Below, in pieces: positions 9,700-17,550 of a stretch of DNA of 33,979 nt (its first letter is position 1; each line of letters starts with the position of its first letter). The stretch lies in NCBI RefSeq assembly GCF_020889685.1, contig NZ_JACMYO010000087.1, positions 1-33,979 of the forward strand, written 5' to 3'. Source of the stretch: Bradyrhizobium oropedii. Its GTDB lineage: Bacteria > Pseudomonadota > Alphaproteobacteria > Rhizobiales > Xanthobacteraceae. The notes beneath the pieces are model-generated. The model saw only the letters and a program-made list of their open reading frames with translations. It ran no database searches and was not told the origin of the DNA. A program made the position numbers and the translations under genes.

Positions 9700-10830
9700 A
9701 TGGCACTTACGTTCGGGTTTTGGTCGGAGCAAGAAACCCAGGTCGGGCAGAGCTATGCCCGCCGACTCCATGAACTGGTGGACGAGGTGCGTCTGGCGGA
9801 AAAGGTCGGATTCGACTGCGTCGCGCTTTCCGAGCAACACGTTGCACTCGGCGGTATCTCGAGCTCTGCGCCGGAGGTCGTCTACGGGTACCTTGCAGCC
9901 GTTACGTCGCGCGTGAAGCTGAGGTCAGCGGTGACGTTGATGCCCCAGAAGATCAATCATGCCTTGCGATCGGCAGAGCGATTGGCAGTAACTGACATCC
10001 TGTCGCATGGCCGCATGGAATTCTACGCCGGCCGGGCCAACACGACCATCGCCATGCGCGCCTTCAACGTTGATCCGGGCGAAACTCTCGCTCAGATGGA
10101 GGAAGGTATCGCGCTCCTGAAGAAATCGATGCGCGAAGATATCTTCACCTTCGAGGGCAAGTACTATCAGATCCCGCCGCGGATGCTGGTGCCGAAGCCG
10201 ATACAGAAGCCGCATCCGGTGATCGGCATCGCTGCGACCAGCGAGCGGAGCCACAGCTGGGCCGGATCCGAAGGCCTCGCCGTCATGAGCAACTGCATCT
10301 ACCAGGGATGGGAGGTCCAGGAAAAACTTCTGAACACTTACCGTCGCGGCTGGAAGCGTGACGAACAAGGTCCGCTCGATCGGCCGCGCATCGGCATTCC
10401 GCTTTTCTTCGGCATCGGGTCAACCGATCAGAAAGCGAAGGACGATTACGCCGAGCCCCTCATGCACTATGCGAGGATTTCAACGGACGCCTATCCCCGT
10501 CTCGCGAAGCTTGCCGACGACTATGCGTATATGAGCGAGAGCGTGCCAGCCATGGAGCGAGCGGGAAAGGACTGGGACTACTTGCTCAACCACTCCGCTA
10601 CAACGGTCTGCGGAAGCCCGGACACTGTCATTCGTCAGATCGAGAAGTTCCAGGCAATGGGCGTCGACGAGGTGCTTCTCCATCTCGACTCCGTCAATCA
10701 CGAGAAAATCATGGAAGCGATCGACATGTGTGGCCGCTATGTGATCCCCCACTTCAACGACAGAAACAATGTCGTCCGGCCTACGGAAGATATTCTCGCA
10801 CAGATCCGCGCCATGCGACCGCAAAAGTAA
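9700..10830 (+). CDS. Luciferase-like (LLM) flavin-dependent monooxygenase
   Basis: This 376-residue protein of the bacterial luciferase-like fold begins ALTFGFWSEQETQ, continues with LAEKVGFDCVALSEQHV (family pattern around a functional E-H), then VKLRSAVTLMP and the flavin-binding LSHGRMEFYAGRANT. These enzymes use reduced FMN and O2 for oxygenation or Baeyer-Villiger-type insertion, and need a reductase; the one at 3638-4165 fits. ATG 9700 was chosen over ATG 9685 because GAGGA lies 8 bases upstream of the former and no ribosome site precedes the latter. Related two-component enzymes open N-heterocycles (TgnAB on trigonelline, PyrA on pyridine) or oxidise camphor ketones. Which type this one resembles most cannot be decided here. 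Confidence 0.87.
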   Translation: MALTFGFWSEQETQVGQSYARRLHELVDEVRLAEKVGFDCVALSEQHVALGGISSSAPEVVYGYLAAVTSRVKLRSAVTLMPQKINHALRSAERLAVTDILSHGRMEFYAGRANTTIAMRAFNVDPGETLAQMEEGIALLKKSMREDIFTFEGKYYQIPPRMLVPKPIQKPHPVIGIAATSERSHSWAGSEGLAVMSNCIYQGWEVQEKLLNTYRRGWKRDEQGPLDRPRIGIPLFFGIGSTDQKAKDDYAEPLMHYARISTDAYPRLAKLADDYAYMSESVPAMERAGKDWDYLLNHSATTVCGSPDTVIRQIEKFQAMGVDEVLLHLDSVNHEKIMEAIDMCGRYVIPHFNDRNNVVRPTEDILAQIRAMRPQK

Positions 10831-10857
10831 GCCAACCGGAACAAACGGAAGATAGCC

Positions 10858-11637
10858 ATGTCGAAGCAGAACTACAAATATCTGATCGTCGAGAAGCGGC
10901 CGAGCGGTGTCGCCATCGTCACGATGAACCGGCCGGAGATCCTCAATGCGATCAATTGGGATATGCACAGCGAGCTCGAGCGGGTCTTCGTCGAGCTGGA
11001 CGAGGACAAGGCGGTCCGCGCGATCGTTCTGACGGGGGCGGGACGGGGGTTCTGTTCGGGCGGCGATCAGAAAACGCTGGACAAGAGTCCAATCCCGTCG
11101 CCGACCCGGGGCGGACGCCATCTGATCCGGAACATGCTGGAAGTCGAGGCGCCCATCATCGCTGCGGTCAACGGCGTCGCGGTTGGTCTCGGGGCAACTC
11201 TCGCCTTGTTCTGCGATGTCATATTCGCGAGTCCGGCCGCGAGATTTGCCGACACGCATGTTACCGCAGGTGTGGTCGCGGGCGATGGCGGCGCGGTGAT
11301 GTGGCCCCTGTTGATGGGACCCGTCCGTGCGAAGCACTACCTGATGACCGGTGACTTCATCTCCGCGGAAAAGGCCGCGTCCATCGGCATGATCAACGAG
11401 GTGATTTCGAACAGGGACGTCAAGGATGCTGCAATCGAGTACGCGGAGATGCTCGCGAGCGGCCCAAGAGAATCAATCATCTGGACCAAGTATTGCGTGA
11501 ACAAGATCATCAAGCAGTACGCGCATCTGCTCCTTGACACCTCGACCGCCCTCGAGACGATCACCTTTGCCGCGCCCGACCGGCGCGATGCCGTTGCCGC
11601 CTTCGCTGAAAAGCGCAAGCGCTTCGCGGAGCGTTGA
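10858..11637 (+). CDS. Crotonase-fold enzyme 2, without the usual catalytic glutamates
   Basis: This 259-residue member of the enoyl-CoA hydratase/isomerase superfamily has the oxyanion-hole segments GRGFCSGGDQKTL and NGVAVGLGATLALFCDVIFA. The position of the first catalytic glutamate (GGGCE in hydratases) reads GLGATL, and the second (PEI) reads THV, followed by AGVVAGDGGAVMWP. Classical hydratase acid/base chemistry is therefore unlikely. The aspartate in AGDGGA may serve instead, as in crotonase-fold hydrolases, dehalogenases or ring-opening enzymes. It lies 27 bases downstream of the LLM gene, and its 3' end carries the ribosome site for the CoA ligase gene. Confidence 0.85.
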   Translation: MSKQNYKYLIVEKRPSGVAIVTMNRPEILNAINWDMHSELERVFVELDEDKAVRAIVLTGAGRGFCSGGDQKTLDKSPIPSPTRGGRHLIRNMLEVEAPIIAAVNGVAVGLGATLALFCDVIFASPAARFADTHVTAGVVAGDGGAVMWPLLMGPVRAKHYLMTGDFISAEKAASIGMINEVISNRDVKDAAIEYAEMLASGPRESIIWTKYCVNKIIKQYAHLLLDTSTALETITFAAPDRRDAVAAFAEKRKRFAER

Positions 11638-11638
11638 G

Positions 11639-13510
11639 GTGAGCGCCGAGAGTTTTGCGTCGGGCGCCCAACTCGCCGACGTGACCATTCCGCAGCTCCT
11701 GAGCCGGCGGAGGGTGGAGCTTTCCGACGAGACCGCTTTCAAGCAGAAACGTCGCGGTGAGTGGATCGCCACGACCTGGAAGCAGTATTCGGACGAGGTG
11801 GCCAAGTTGGCGGCCACTTTGCAAAAGGCTGGTTTCGAACGCGGCGATCGCGCGGCGATCATGGGGGATGTGTCCCAGGAATGGCTTCTTGCAGACATGG
11901 CGATCATTTGTGCCGGCGGCATCATGGTCGGCGTCTACTTCACCTCATCGGCGGAGGAGGTCGGCTATTATCTCGGCGACTCCGGAACGTCGTTTATGTT
12001 CGTCGGGAGTGAACTTCAGCTCGGTACCGTCCTTGCATCGGGCCATGCTGACCAGCTGAAAAAAATCATTGTGCTCGATCCCGCTTGGAAAAAGGCAGGC
12101 GGGCCGGCGAACGTCGTCTCTCTTCATGATTTCTGGAGCGAAACATCGGTTGACGCCGACATCTTTCTGCAGGAGCAGGTCGCGAAAGCAAAGGCGAGCG
12201 ACCTGACCAGCATCGGGTACACGTCCGGAACTACGGGATTTCCGAAGGGAGCGATGCTGACCCATCTGTCGCTGCTCGCCGGCGCGCACAGCGTAACCCT
12301 GTTCACGTCGAAGTTGCGCTCCGATGTCCACCGTGTCGTCGTGCACCTGCCGATGTCACACACGGTGGCACGCGCACAGGCAACGACACTGCCTCTGCTC
12401 ATCCGCCTGGTGCCGTATTTCGGCGAGAACAGCGCAGAGTTCGCTCAAACGGTCAAGGAAGTGAAGCCGACCTACTTCATGGCTCCGCCGCGGTTCTTCC
12501 AGCGGTATGCTACCCAGATCCTCAGCAAGGTTCACTCCGGGTCCGAGAAGCAGAAGCAGGACTATCAGCTCGCGATGACCATCGCCCGCAAGGCCCTTGA
12601 TGATCGTCAGGCCGGAGGCGTGCCAGACCCGTTCATTTCCGGCCTCTTTGCCGTGTGCCAGCGAGAGGTTTTCCGTCCGCTGCTTTGTGAGGTCGGGTTC
12701 GACGAACTCACGGTTACATACACCTCGTCCGCGGCGATGCCTCCCGAGCTGATGTCGCTGTGGCAGCTATGGGGATTGCAGCTGAAGGAATGTTACGGAC
12801 AGACAGAGCTGGTTGGCGCCAACCTAGTGCAGATGGCGGAATGGCCGGAAGCCGGCACCGTGGGCGTACCTCTGCGGGATCCGGCTTGGGAGACCGCTGT
12901 GCTCGAAGACGGGGAAATGATTGTCAGGGGACCCGGACTCTTTGTCGGTTACTGGAATAAGCCGGAAGAGACCAAATCCGCTCTGCGCGATGGCTGGCTC
13001 TACACCGGGGACATCGTGGATGTCGATTCGACCGGCCTCTTCAGGCTGGTCGATCGAAAAAAGGAGATCATCAACACTTCCAATGGAAAATCCATCAGCC
13101 CGACGCAGATCGAAAACGAGCTCAGGCGCAGCCCGTTTATCTCTGAGGCGGCTGTGCTTGGAGAAGGAAAGAAGTACCTCACCGCGCTGATCGAGGTGAA
13201 CGCGACCGCGACGATGGATTGGGCCAGATCGCACGCTCTTCGGATCAATCGGTACTCGGAACTGGCGAACTCCGAAATCGTGGTGCGGATGATCGAAGCA
13301 GAGATCGGCAAGGCGAATGGCAGGCTCGCCAGGGCCGAGCAAATCAAGGCGTTCCGGATATTGCCGGAAGAGCTGTCTCCCGAAAACGGCATGATGACGC
13401 CGACTCGAAAGAAGCGTCGCAAGCAGATCATGGAGAGGTATCGATCGTTGATCGATACGCTTTATGACGAGAGCGAAGACAACCTCGTCAAGGCGGAAGT
13501 CAGATCCTGA
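11639..13510 (+). CDS. AMP-forming acyl-CoA synthetase, long-chain (FAA1-like) type
   Basis: This 623-residue adenylating enzyme has the P-loop YTSGTTGFPKG at residues 194-204, the YGQTE motif, and the hinge/C-terminal motif GWLYTGDIVDVDSTGLFRLV followed by DRKKEIINTSNGKSISPTQIE. It activates a carboxylic acid to its CoA thioester via an acyl-AMP. Length and motif style match the long-chain/FAA1 group, which also includes ligases for bulky alicyclic and aromatic-chain acids. The start is set at GTG 11639: the sequence upstream overlaps ECH2, and GGAG lies 7 bases before this codon, 1 base after the ECH2 stop. Presumably it activates the acid imported by the Liv-type transporter. Confidence 0.88.
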   Translation: MSAESFASGAQLADVTIPQLLSRRRVELSDETAFKQKRRGEWIATTWKQYSDEVAKLAATLQKAGFERGDRAAIMGDVSQEWLLADMAIICAGGIMVGVYFTSSAEEVGYYLGDSGTSFMFVGSELQLGTVLASGHADQLKKIIVLDPAWKKAGGPANVVSLHDFWSETSVDADIFLQEQVAKAKASDLTSIGYTSGTTGFPKGAMLTHLSLLAGAHSVTLFTSKLRSDVHRVVVHLPMSHTVARAQATTLPLLIRLVPYFGENSAEFAQTVKEVKPTYFMAPPRFFQRYATQILSKVHSGSEKQKQDYQLAMTIARKALDDRQAGGVPDPFISGLFAVCQREVFRPLLCEVGFDELTVTYTSSAAMPPELMSLWQLWGLQLKECYGQTELVGANLVQMAEWPEAGTVGVPLRDPAWETAVLEDGEMIVRGPGLFVGYWNKPEETKSALRDGWLYTGDIVDVDSTGLFRLVDRKKEIINTSNGKSISPTQIENELRRSPFISEAAVLGEGKKYLTALIEVNATATMDWARSHALRINRYSELANSEIVVRMIEAEIGKANGRLARAEQIKAFRILPEELSPENGMMTPTRKKRRKQIMERYRSLIDTLYDESEDNLVKAEVRS

Positions 13511-13647
13511 GCCGAATCACGCGGGCGGCGCATCTCGTGAAGCGCCGCGCGCGACTGAACGTTCCTGGCGCGATAGTGCCTCACTGTTCATTGAGCGCGC
13601 CTGTCAGACCGCATCGATATTCTTGCAGCCAACTAAAGGGGAACTAC

Positions 13648-14880
13648 ATGAGAAAGCACAGCGAAAGCGGTTTGACCCGCCGGTCCTTGATCGGTAGCGG
13701 AATTGGCGCCGCCGTGGGGTTCGCATCGTGGCAGTCAAGAGCGGCCACCCCGGCCAAGGTCCGCGTCGGCGCAATCAATCCGAGCAGTGGCGTCCTGGCG
13801 TTTCCGGGGCAGGCTTGCGTACGCGGCATCGATGTCGGTGCGAAGTTCGCAAAGGAGAAGTTCGGTATAGAGCTGCAAATCATCCATGCGGACACGCAAA
13901 GCCGGCCGGAAAACGGACGGATTGCCGCTGAGAACCTGATCAGACAGGGGTGCACGGTACTTATCGGCGCGTGGGATTCCGGAGCAACCATCTCCGCGCT
14001 TCAGGCCGCAGAGGCCGCAAAAGTGCCTATGGTGGTTCACATCGCGAGCGCGACCCAGGTGACCTCTCAAGGATTCACCGAGGTGTTCAGGTATTACCCT
14101 ACGTCCCTGACAATCGTCAGGAAGTCGCTCATGGAGCTGAAGTCCATCCTGTCCTCGATCAAGGACGCTCCAACAAGCGCCGCCGTCATGCACCTCAACA
14201 ATACGATGGGACAGTCGACCGCGGCGAGCATCGATCAGGCCTGGAAGGAGGTCGAAGTGCCTCTCAGGATTGCCGAGTATATTCCATACGATGAAAGAGC
14301 CAAGGATCTCTCGGTCGAGGTTGCAAAAGCCAAAGCGTCAGGCGCGGACGCGTTGGTCTCCGTGACGCGTGTCAACGATGCCATCATGATCATTCGGGAA
14401 TGCACCAAGCAGGGGTGGAATCCCAAAATGATCTTCTCACCCAACTCGAATGGCGCGCAGGACAAGGCGTATTATGACGCGTTGGGCAAGTACGGTGACG
14501 GCGCGATACTCTCGACCCTGTGGTACAATCCGAAGGCGCCCGACGCCGCGGCGATCTTGAAACGATTTGCGTCCGATTATCCAAATGACTGGGTCGACGG
14601 GAATTCAGGGTGTGCCTTCGAAGCTGTTCAGATTGTTGCGGACGCCGTAAGCCGCGCCGGTTCTTCCGAGTCCGCTGCGATCCACGCCGCGCTTAAAGCA
14701 ACGGACATGACGCCTATCCTGATGTCCAGCGGCAAGATCAAGTTCGACGCCAATGGCCAGAATATGGGCAGCGACGTGACCATCCTCCAAGGGCAGAACG
14801 GGAAGCCTCGCGTGGTGGCGCCGCAGTCGGTCGCCGAAGCTGCGCTCCAATACCCTCTCGTCCCATTCAACTCGCGATAG
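13648..14880 (+). CDS. ABC transporter substrate-binding protein, Liv type, with Tat signal
   Basis: This 410-residue periplasmic binding protein of the LivJ/leucine-binding family (type I fold) has an N-terminal twin-arginine signal: LTRRSLIGSGIGAAVGFAS followed by a likely AxA-type cleavage site (SRAAT). Mature-protein landmarks are VRVGAINPSSGVLAFPGQA, AAENLIRQGCTVLIGAWDSG and the C-terminal GSDVTILQGQNGKPRVV. ATG 13648 was chosen for the AGGGG site 7 bases upstream; an earlier in-frame start would bury the signal peptide. It is the receptor for the importer at 4465-7783, separated from it by the enzyme genes. A Tat signal implies folding before export; this is not rare in rhizobial Liv receptors but is not universal. 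Confidence 0.9.
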   Translation: MRKHSESGLTRRSLIGSGIGAAVGFASWQSRAATPAKVRVGAINPSSGVLAFPGQACVRGIDVGAKFAKEKFGIELQIIHADTQSRPENGRIAAENLIRQGCTVLIGAWDSGATISALQAAEAAKVPMVVHIASATQVTSQGFTEVFRYYPTSLTIVRKSLMELKSILSSIKDAPTSAAVMHLNNTMGQSTAASIDQAWKEVEVPLRIAEYIPYDERAKDLSVEVAKAKASGADALVSVTRVNDAIMIIRECTKQGWNPKMIFSPNSNGAQDKAYYDALGKYGDGAILSTLWYNPKAPDAAAILKRFASDYPNDWVDGNSGCAFEAVQIVADAVSRAGSSESAAIHAALKATDMTPILMSSGKIKFDANGQNMGSDVTILQGQNGKPRVVAPQSVAEAALQYPLVPFNSR

Positions 14881-14944
14881 GAGACGCCGCGAGCTGCGGC
14901 CCCGGCTTGCGATGTTGGGGCCAGGGCTCCCCGGGCGAAGGTCT

Positions 14945-15808
14945 TCAAGCCAAGGGCTCACGGCCGACGAAGCTGGATCGCTCGGCAAGGAAGCGGCGCG
15001 GGCTCTTGCCCATTGCCTTCTTGAACATGGTTATAAAGGCGCTGGGGGTTTCATAGCCCAGATCGAGCGAGACGGCCTGAACGGAAGATCCGGCAGACAG
15101 CCTCTGCAGCGCGACGAGGATGTGAAGGCGCTGTCGCCAGCGTCCAAACGTCATCCCGGTTTCCTTCAAGACCAGGCGGGCGAAGGTCCGGACACTCATC
15201 GCATATCTGGTCGCCAGTTCGTCGATCGTGCTGCGATCGCCGGGGTCATTGAGCAGCGATGCCGCGAGATGCTGAAGCCGGCTGTCGGTGGAGATGGGCA
15301 AGTACATCTGTTCGGTGGACATCTGCACCAATTCGTCGAGCAGCACGCGTCCGAGCCGGCTGGTCGGCCCCTCGACCGGATACAGGGGAGGAAAGACGGA
15401 GAGCCGATGGATTAGTTCACGGACGAGCGATGATATCGTGAATGTGCAGCACGTGCACGGAAGCGTACTCGCCTGCGGATCGATGAAGACGACGTAGACC
15501 TTTCCATTGTCCGAGACGCAATTGCTGTGCATGACGCCGGCCGGTATCCACACGGCACCCTGCGGCGGAACGATCCATAGTCCGCCGGGGGCACGACACA
15601 TCACCGATCCATGTGAAGCGACAACGAGTTGCCCTTTCTTGTGTGAGTGGAGCGGAAGCTCGTCGTTGTCTTCACTGGTTTCGATGCAGAATGACGTGAT
15701 CGGCCGATCGAACTGATCCGGATCAATCGGATCGTAGTTGATCCGAAGCTCGGGCAAATTCATTCTGGCAAAACCAGGATCCATTTCGGACGTGGATAAC
15801 ATGCTCAT
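14945..15808 (-). CDS. AraC-family transcriptional regulator with cupin N-terminus
   Basis: This 287-residue protein has an N-terminal AraC-type cupin sensing domain (LPLHSHKKGQLVVASHGSV, then WIVPPQGAVWIPAGVMHS) and a C-terminal pair of helix-turn-helix motifs: TIDELATRYAMSVRTFARLV, and VSLDLGYETPSAFITMFKKA followed by MGKSPRRF. It is convergent with the binding-protein gene at the end of module 1 and probably controls that module in response to its substrate. A second start (the third residue is also Met) is possible. The cysteine-rich segment LPCTCCTFTI in the linker is unusual and may be structural. No target site is established; the palindrome at 3097-3111 and the inverted repeat at 15869-15881 are candidates. 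Confidence 0.9.
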   Translation of the reverse strand: MSMLSTSEMDPGFARMNLPELRINYDPIDPDQFDRPITSFCIETSEDNDELPLHSHKKGQLVVASHGSVMCRAPGGLWIVPPQGAVWIPAGVMHSNCVSDNGKVYVVFIDPQASTLPCTCCTFTISSLVRELIHRLSVFPPLYPVEGPTSRLGRVLLDELVQMSTEQMYLPISTDSRLQHLAASLLNDPGDRSTIDELATRYAMSVRTFARLVLKETGMTFGRWRQRLHILVALQRLSAGSSVQAVSLDLGYETPSAFITMFKKAMGKSPRRFLAERSSFVGREPLA

Positions 15809-16334
15809 CGAATTCGCTCGTTATTGGCTACGGCTCCCGCAATTCAGGAGGCGGATATTAGGGGCGCGCCCGGAGTCCGGGTGACGATAGCGCTCCGGGA
15901 AATGCTCGTCACCGAAAAGTAACGCGGGGATGCAAGAATCTCATCCTGCGGGTTAGCCTCGTCCCTTCCCGGAACGAGGATCTTGATGACTATCACGGCT
16001 GCTCATCGCCGGGCTCCGCGATGGGGAACGCAGTCGGAAGGCTCAACGCAGGAAGCTGCTGCGATAAGACGCGTCTCAGGGCGCCAGACCGCGCACCGCC
16101 CCGACGGTAGAAAATGCCGCGGTCCCGCGTCAATCGGCTCCACCGATCGCGCTTTCACGGTTGTCCGCAGGGGTTTTCGCCAGAAAATGCTGCGACCCCC
16201 AATGCTATCAAGGCGCATTGCGCAGAAAGTCGGCACGTACGTGTTGCCGATTGGAAGGCGAAAGCCAGGCCGCGCAGGCTGTGAGGTCGAGAGACGGAAG
16301 GCCGCGCCGTGCGATCGTTCGGGGGCAGTTGAAT
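15809..16334. other. Gene-poor stretch upstream of the AraC-family gene
   Basis: No convincing gene is seen. A 121-codon frame from 15983 is arginine/proline-rich and looks like chance. An inverted repeat, CCCGGA-G-TCCGGG, lies at 15869-15881, about 60 bp upstream of the AraC-family start on the divergent side, and could be part of its own control region. Confidence 0.5.
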
Positions 16335-16658
16335 ATGGCGGAGGATAATCGAACCGCCTTCAGCATATCCTTGAGCGCTCAGGAGCTGGAGTTCGCGGCA
16401 GCATGCCGAGACTTTGTTCTGCAGAAGAAACCCGAGCACAGATCGTCCATCGTTGTAGCGGACAATATGCTTTCGATCGCCGACCAGCCACATGTCCGGC
16501 AGGCATTCATGGAATTGGGCCTGGCTAGATTGGTCAGCGTTCTGCGGCTCGCGATCGTGGGTAAAGCGATTGCGATCAGGAGGGCACCCAGATTGCTGTT
16601 TGATCTCGCGCGCTTCAGGACAAAAATCGTCCGCGCCCTGCGCAGGCGCGCGGGATAG
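16335..16658 (+). CDS. Hypothetical small protein (107 aa)
   Basis: The ATG at 16335 follows a GGGGGCAG stretch that could serve as a ribosome site. The protein begins MAEDNRTAFSISLSAQELEF, has a balanced composition in its first two thirds and a very basic tail (RRAPRLL...RRRAG). A moderately hydrophobic stretch (LARLVSVLRLAIVGKAIAI) could be an amphipathic helix. I recognise no family. Codon choice is reasonably GC-rich at third positions, which favours a real gene, but nothing else supports it. It lies between the two catabolic modules, upstream of the candidate small RNA and its terminator. It could be a remnant of a longer gene. Confidence 0.35.
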   Translation: MAEDNRTAFSISLSAQELEFAAACRDFVLQKKPEHRSSIVVADNMLSIADQPHVRQAFMELGLARLVSVLRLAIVGKAIAIRRAPRLLFDLARFRTKIVRALRRRAG

Positions 16659-16955
16659 CCGCTCAGGGAACGGCGTCGATCGATCGTGCGATGAAGCCGG
16701 CATTCGAAAGATGGCCGGTGATGGGCTCAATCAATTGTTGTGATTGGGTCGTCGTCGGCTATCGACCGACTGGCCTCCGGTTCATCCAGCATGGCGCGGA
16801 CCGATGTGGCTCATCCCGGCCTTGTCACGCGAAAATGCTGGAAATTAGCGCAATTCCGTCTTCTTCAGCACAAAATGCCGGGCGGCATTCCGGATAGTTC
16901 TGCCGCTGAGATCGTTCGTTGGGCTACCTTCGATCGAGATCCGCGTTCGGCGTTT

Positions 16956-17020
16956 GCGAAGGATCCACATCCTTCGCTTCCTCCCTGGACTTGGCCCGGC
17001 TCGTGCCGGGCCATTTTTTT
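16956..17020 (+). ncRNA. Candidate small RNA 3' region: two hairpins with an anti-SD linker
   Basis: A perfect 9-bp hairpin (GCGAAGGAT / ATCCTTCGC, loop CCAC, 16956-16977) is followed by an unpaired linker containing TTCCTCCCT (16978-16986), then a perfect 8-bp terminator hairpin and seven T. A CCUCCC stretch exposed between hairpins is typical of rhizobial trans-acting RNAs that pair with ribosome binding sites. The 5' end and promoter could not be located. Alternatively this is merely the 3' end of the transcript covering the 107-aa ORF, or a dispersed repeat. Confidence 0.4.
16993..17020 (+). terminator. Rho-independent terminator
   Basis: The stem GGCCCGGC / GCCGGGCC (16993-17000 and 17005-17012) with loop TCGT is followed by A and seven T (17014-17020). 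The T tract is present only for plus-strand transcripts, so it does not serve the minus-strand MarR gene next door. Confidence 0.85.
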
Positions 17021-17082
17021 GCTCGGCGGCGGCTTGAAGCGTTTACGGGATCAGCTTGTTGGCCGGCTCAGCGCCGTGGGGC

Positions 17083-17550
17083 TCAGCGGCGTATGATTTT
17101 CTTGAGAATCTCGGTCAGAGTCCGAAATTCTTCCCTCGTCAACGGGGCAAATGTCTCGCCGGAAATTTCGCCAATGGTCTCGATGGCAGCGTCCGCCGTC
17201 CGCCTCCCTTTGTCTGTTAGTTCGATCTGCCGTCGTCGTGGATCCAAAGGATCCTTGGAGCTCTTGATCAGCCCGCGCGATTTCAGGCGATTGATGACGC
17301 CGGTGATCGTTGCTGAATCATAGTGGATCAGTCGTCCCAGGTGATTTTGAGAACATGATCCGACTTCCCTCAGTTTCGCCAGCGTCGAGAATTGGGGTGG
17401 GGTCAGTTCTTCGATCATTTTCGCGAAAAAGATCGATGTGTGGGTACGGAGCGCGACGCGCAACAGGAATCCTGGTGCATCGTCCAACCTGTAAGACTGT
17501 GCGGCCTCTTTCGGCTTCTCCGTCGGAGTCGTCTTGGTTTTCGGTTGCAC
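17083..17550 (-). CDS. nicR: MarR-family regulator, NicR-like
   Basis: This 155-residue winged-helix regulator has the core LTPPQFSTLAKLREVGSCSQ, NHLGRLIHYDSATITGVINR (recognition helix) and the wing DPLDPRRRQIELTDKG, closely patterned like NicR, the MarR-type repressor of nicotinate genes in Pseudomonas putida, which responds to 6-hydroxynicotinate. It starts at a GTG (17548-17550 on the plus strand) with AGAGGA 8 bases upstream. It is divergent from the molybdenum hydroxylase operon across a 283-bp control region, the classic layout for a local repressor. The effector here is inferred from the neighbouring pathway, not shown. Confidence 0.85.
   Translation of the reverse strand: MQPKTKTTPTEKPKEAAQSYRLDDAPGFLLRVALRTHTSIFFAKMIEELTPPQFSTLAKLREVGSCSQNHLGRLIHYDSATITGVINRLKSRGLIKSSKDPLDPRRRQIELTDKGRRTADAAIETIGEISGETFAPLTREEFRTLTEILKKIIRR

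Noticed and set aside
14898..14922. GGCCCC/GGGGCC inverted repeat after the binding-protein gene as a terminator
   Set aside because: Short 6-bp arms with a 13-base loop and no T tract; not distinguishable from chance in GC-rich sequence.
15983..16348. 121-codon plus-strand open frame as a gene
   Set aside because: It is dominated by Arg, Gly, Pro and Ala with no domain, and overlaps the better-supported 107-aa frame out of phase.
16155..16730. 191-codon minus-strand open frame opposite the 107-aa ORF
   Set aside because: Its composition (Arg, Ser, Pro, Cys, Gln) and lack of any recognisable domain look like an antisense shadow; no ribosome site was seen.
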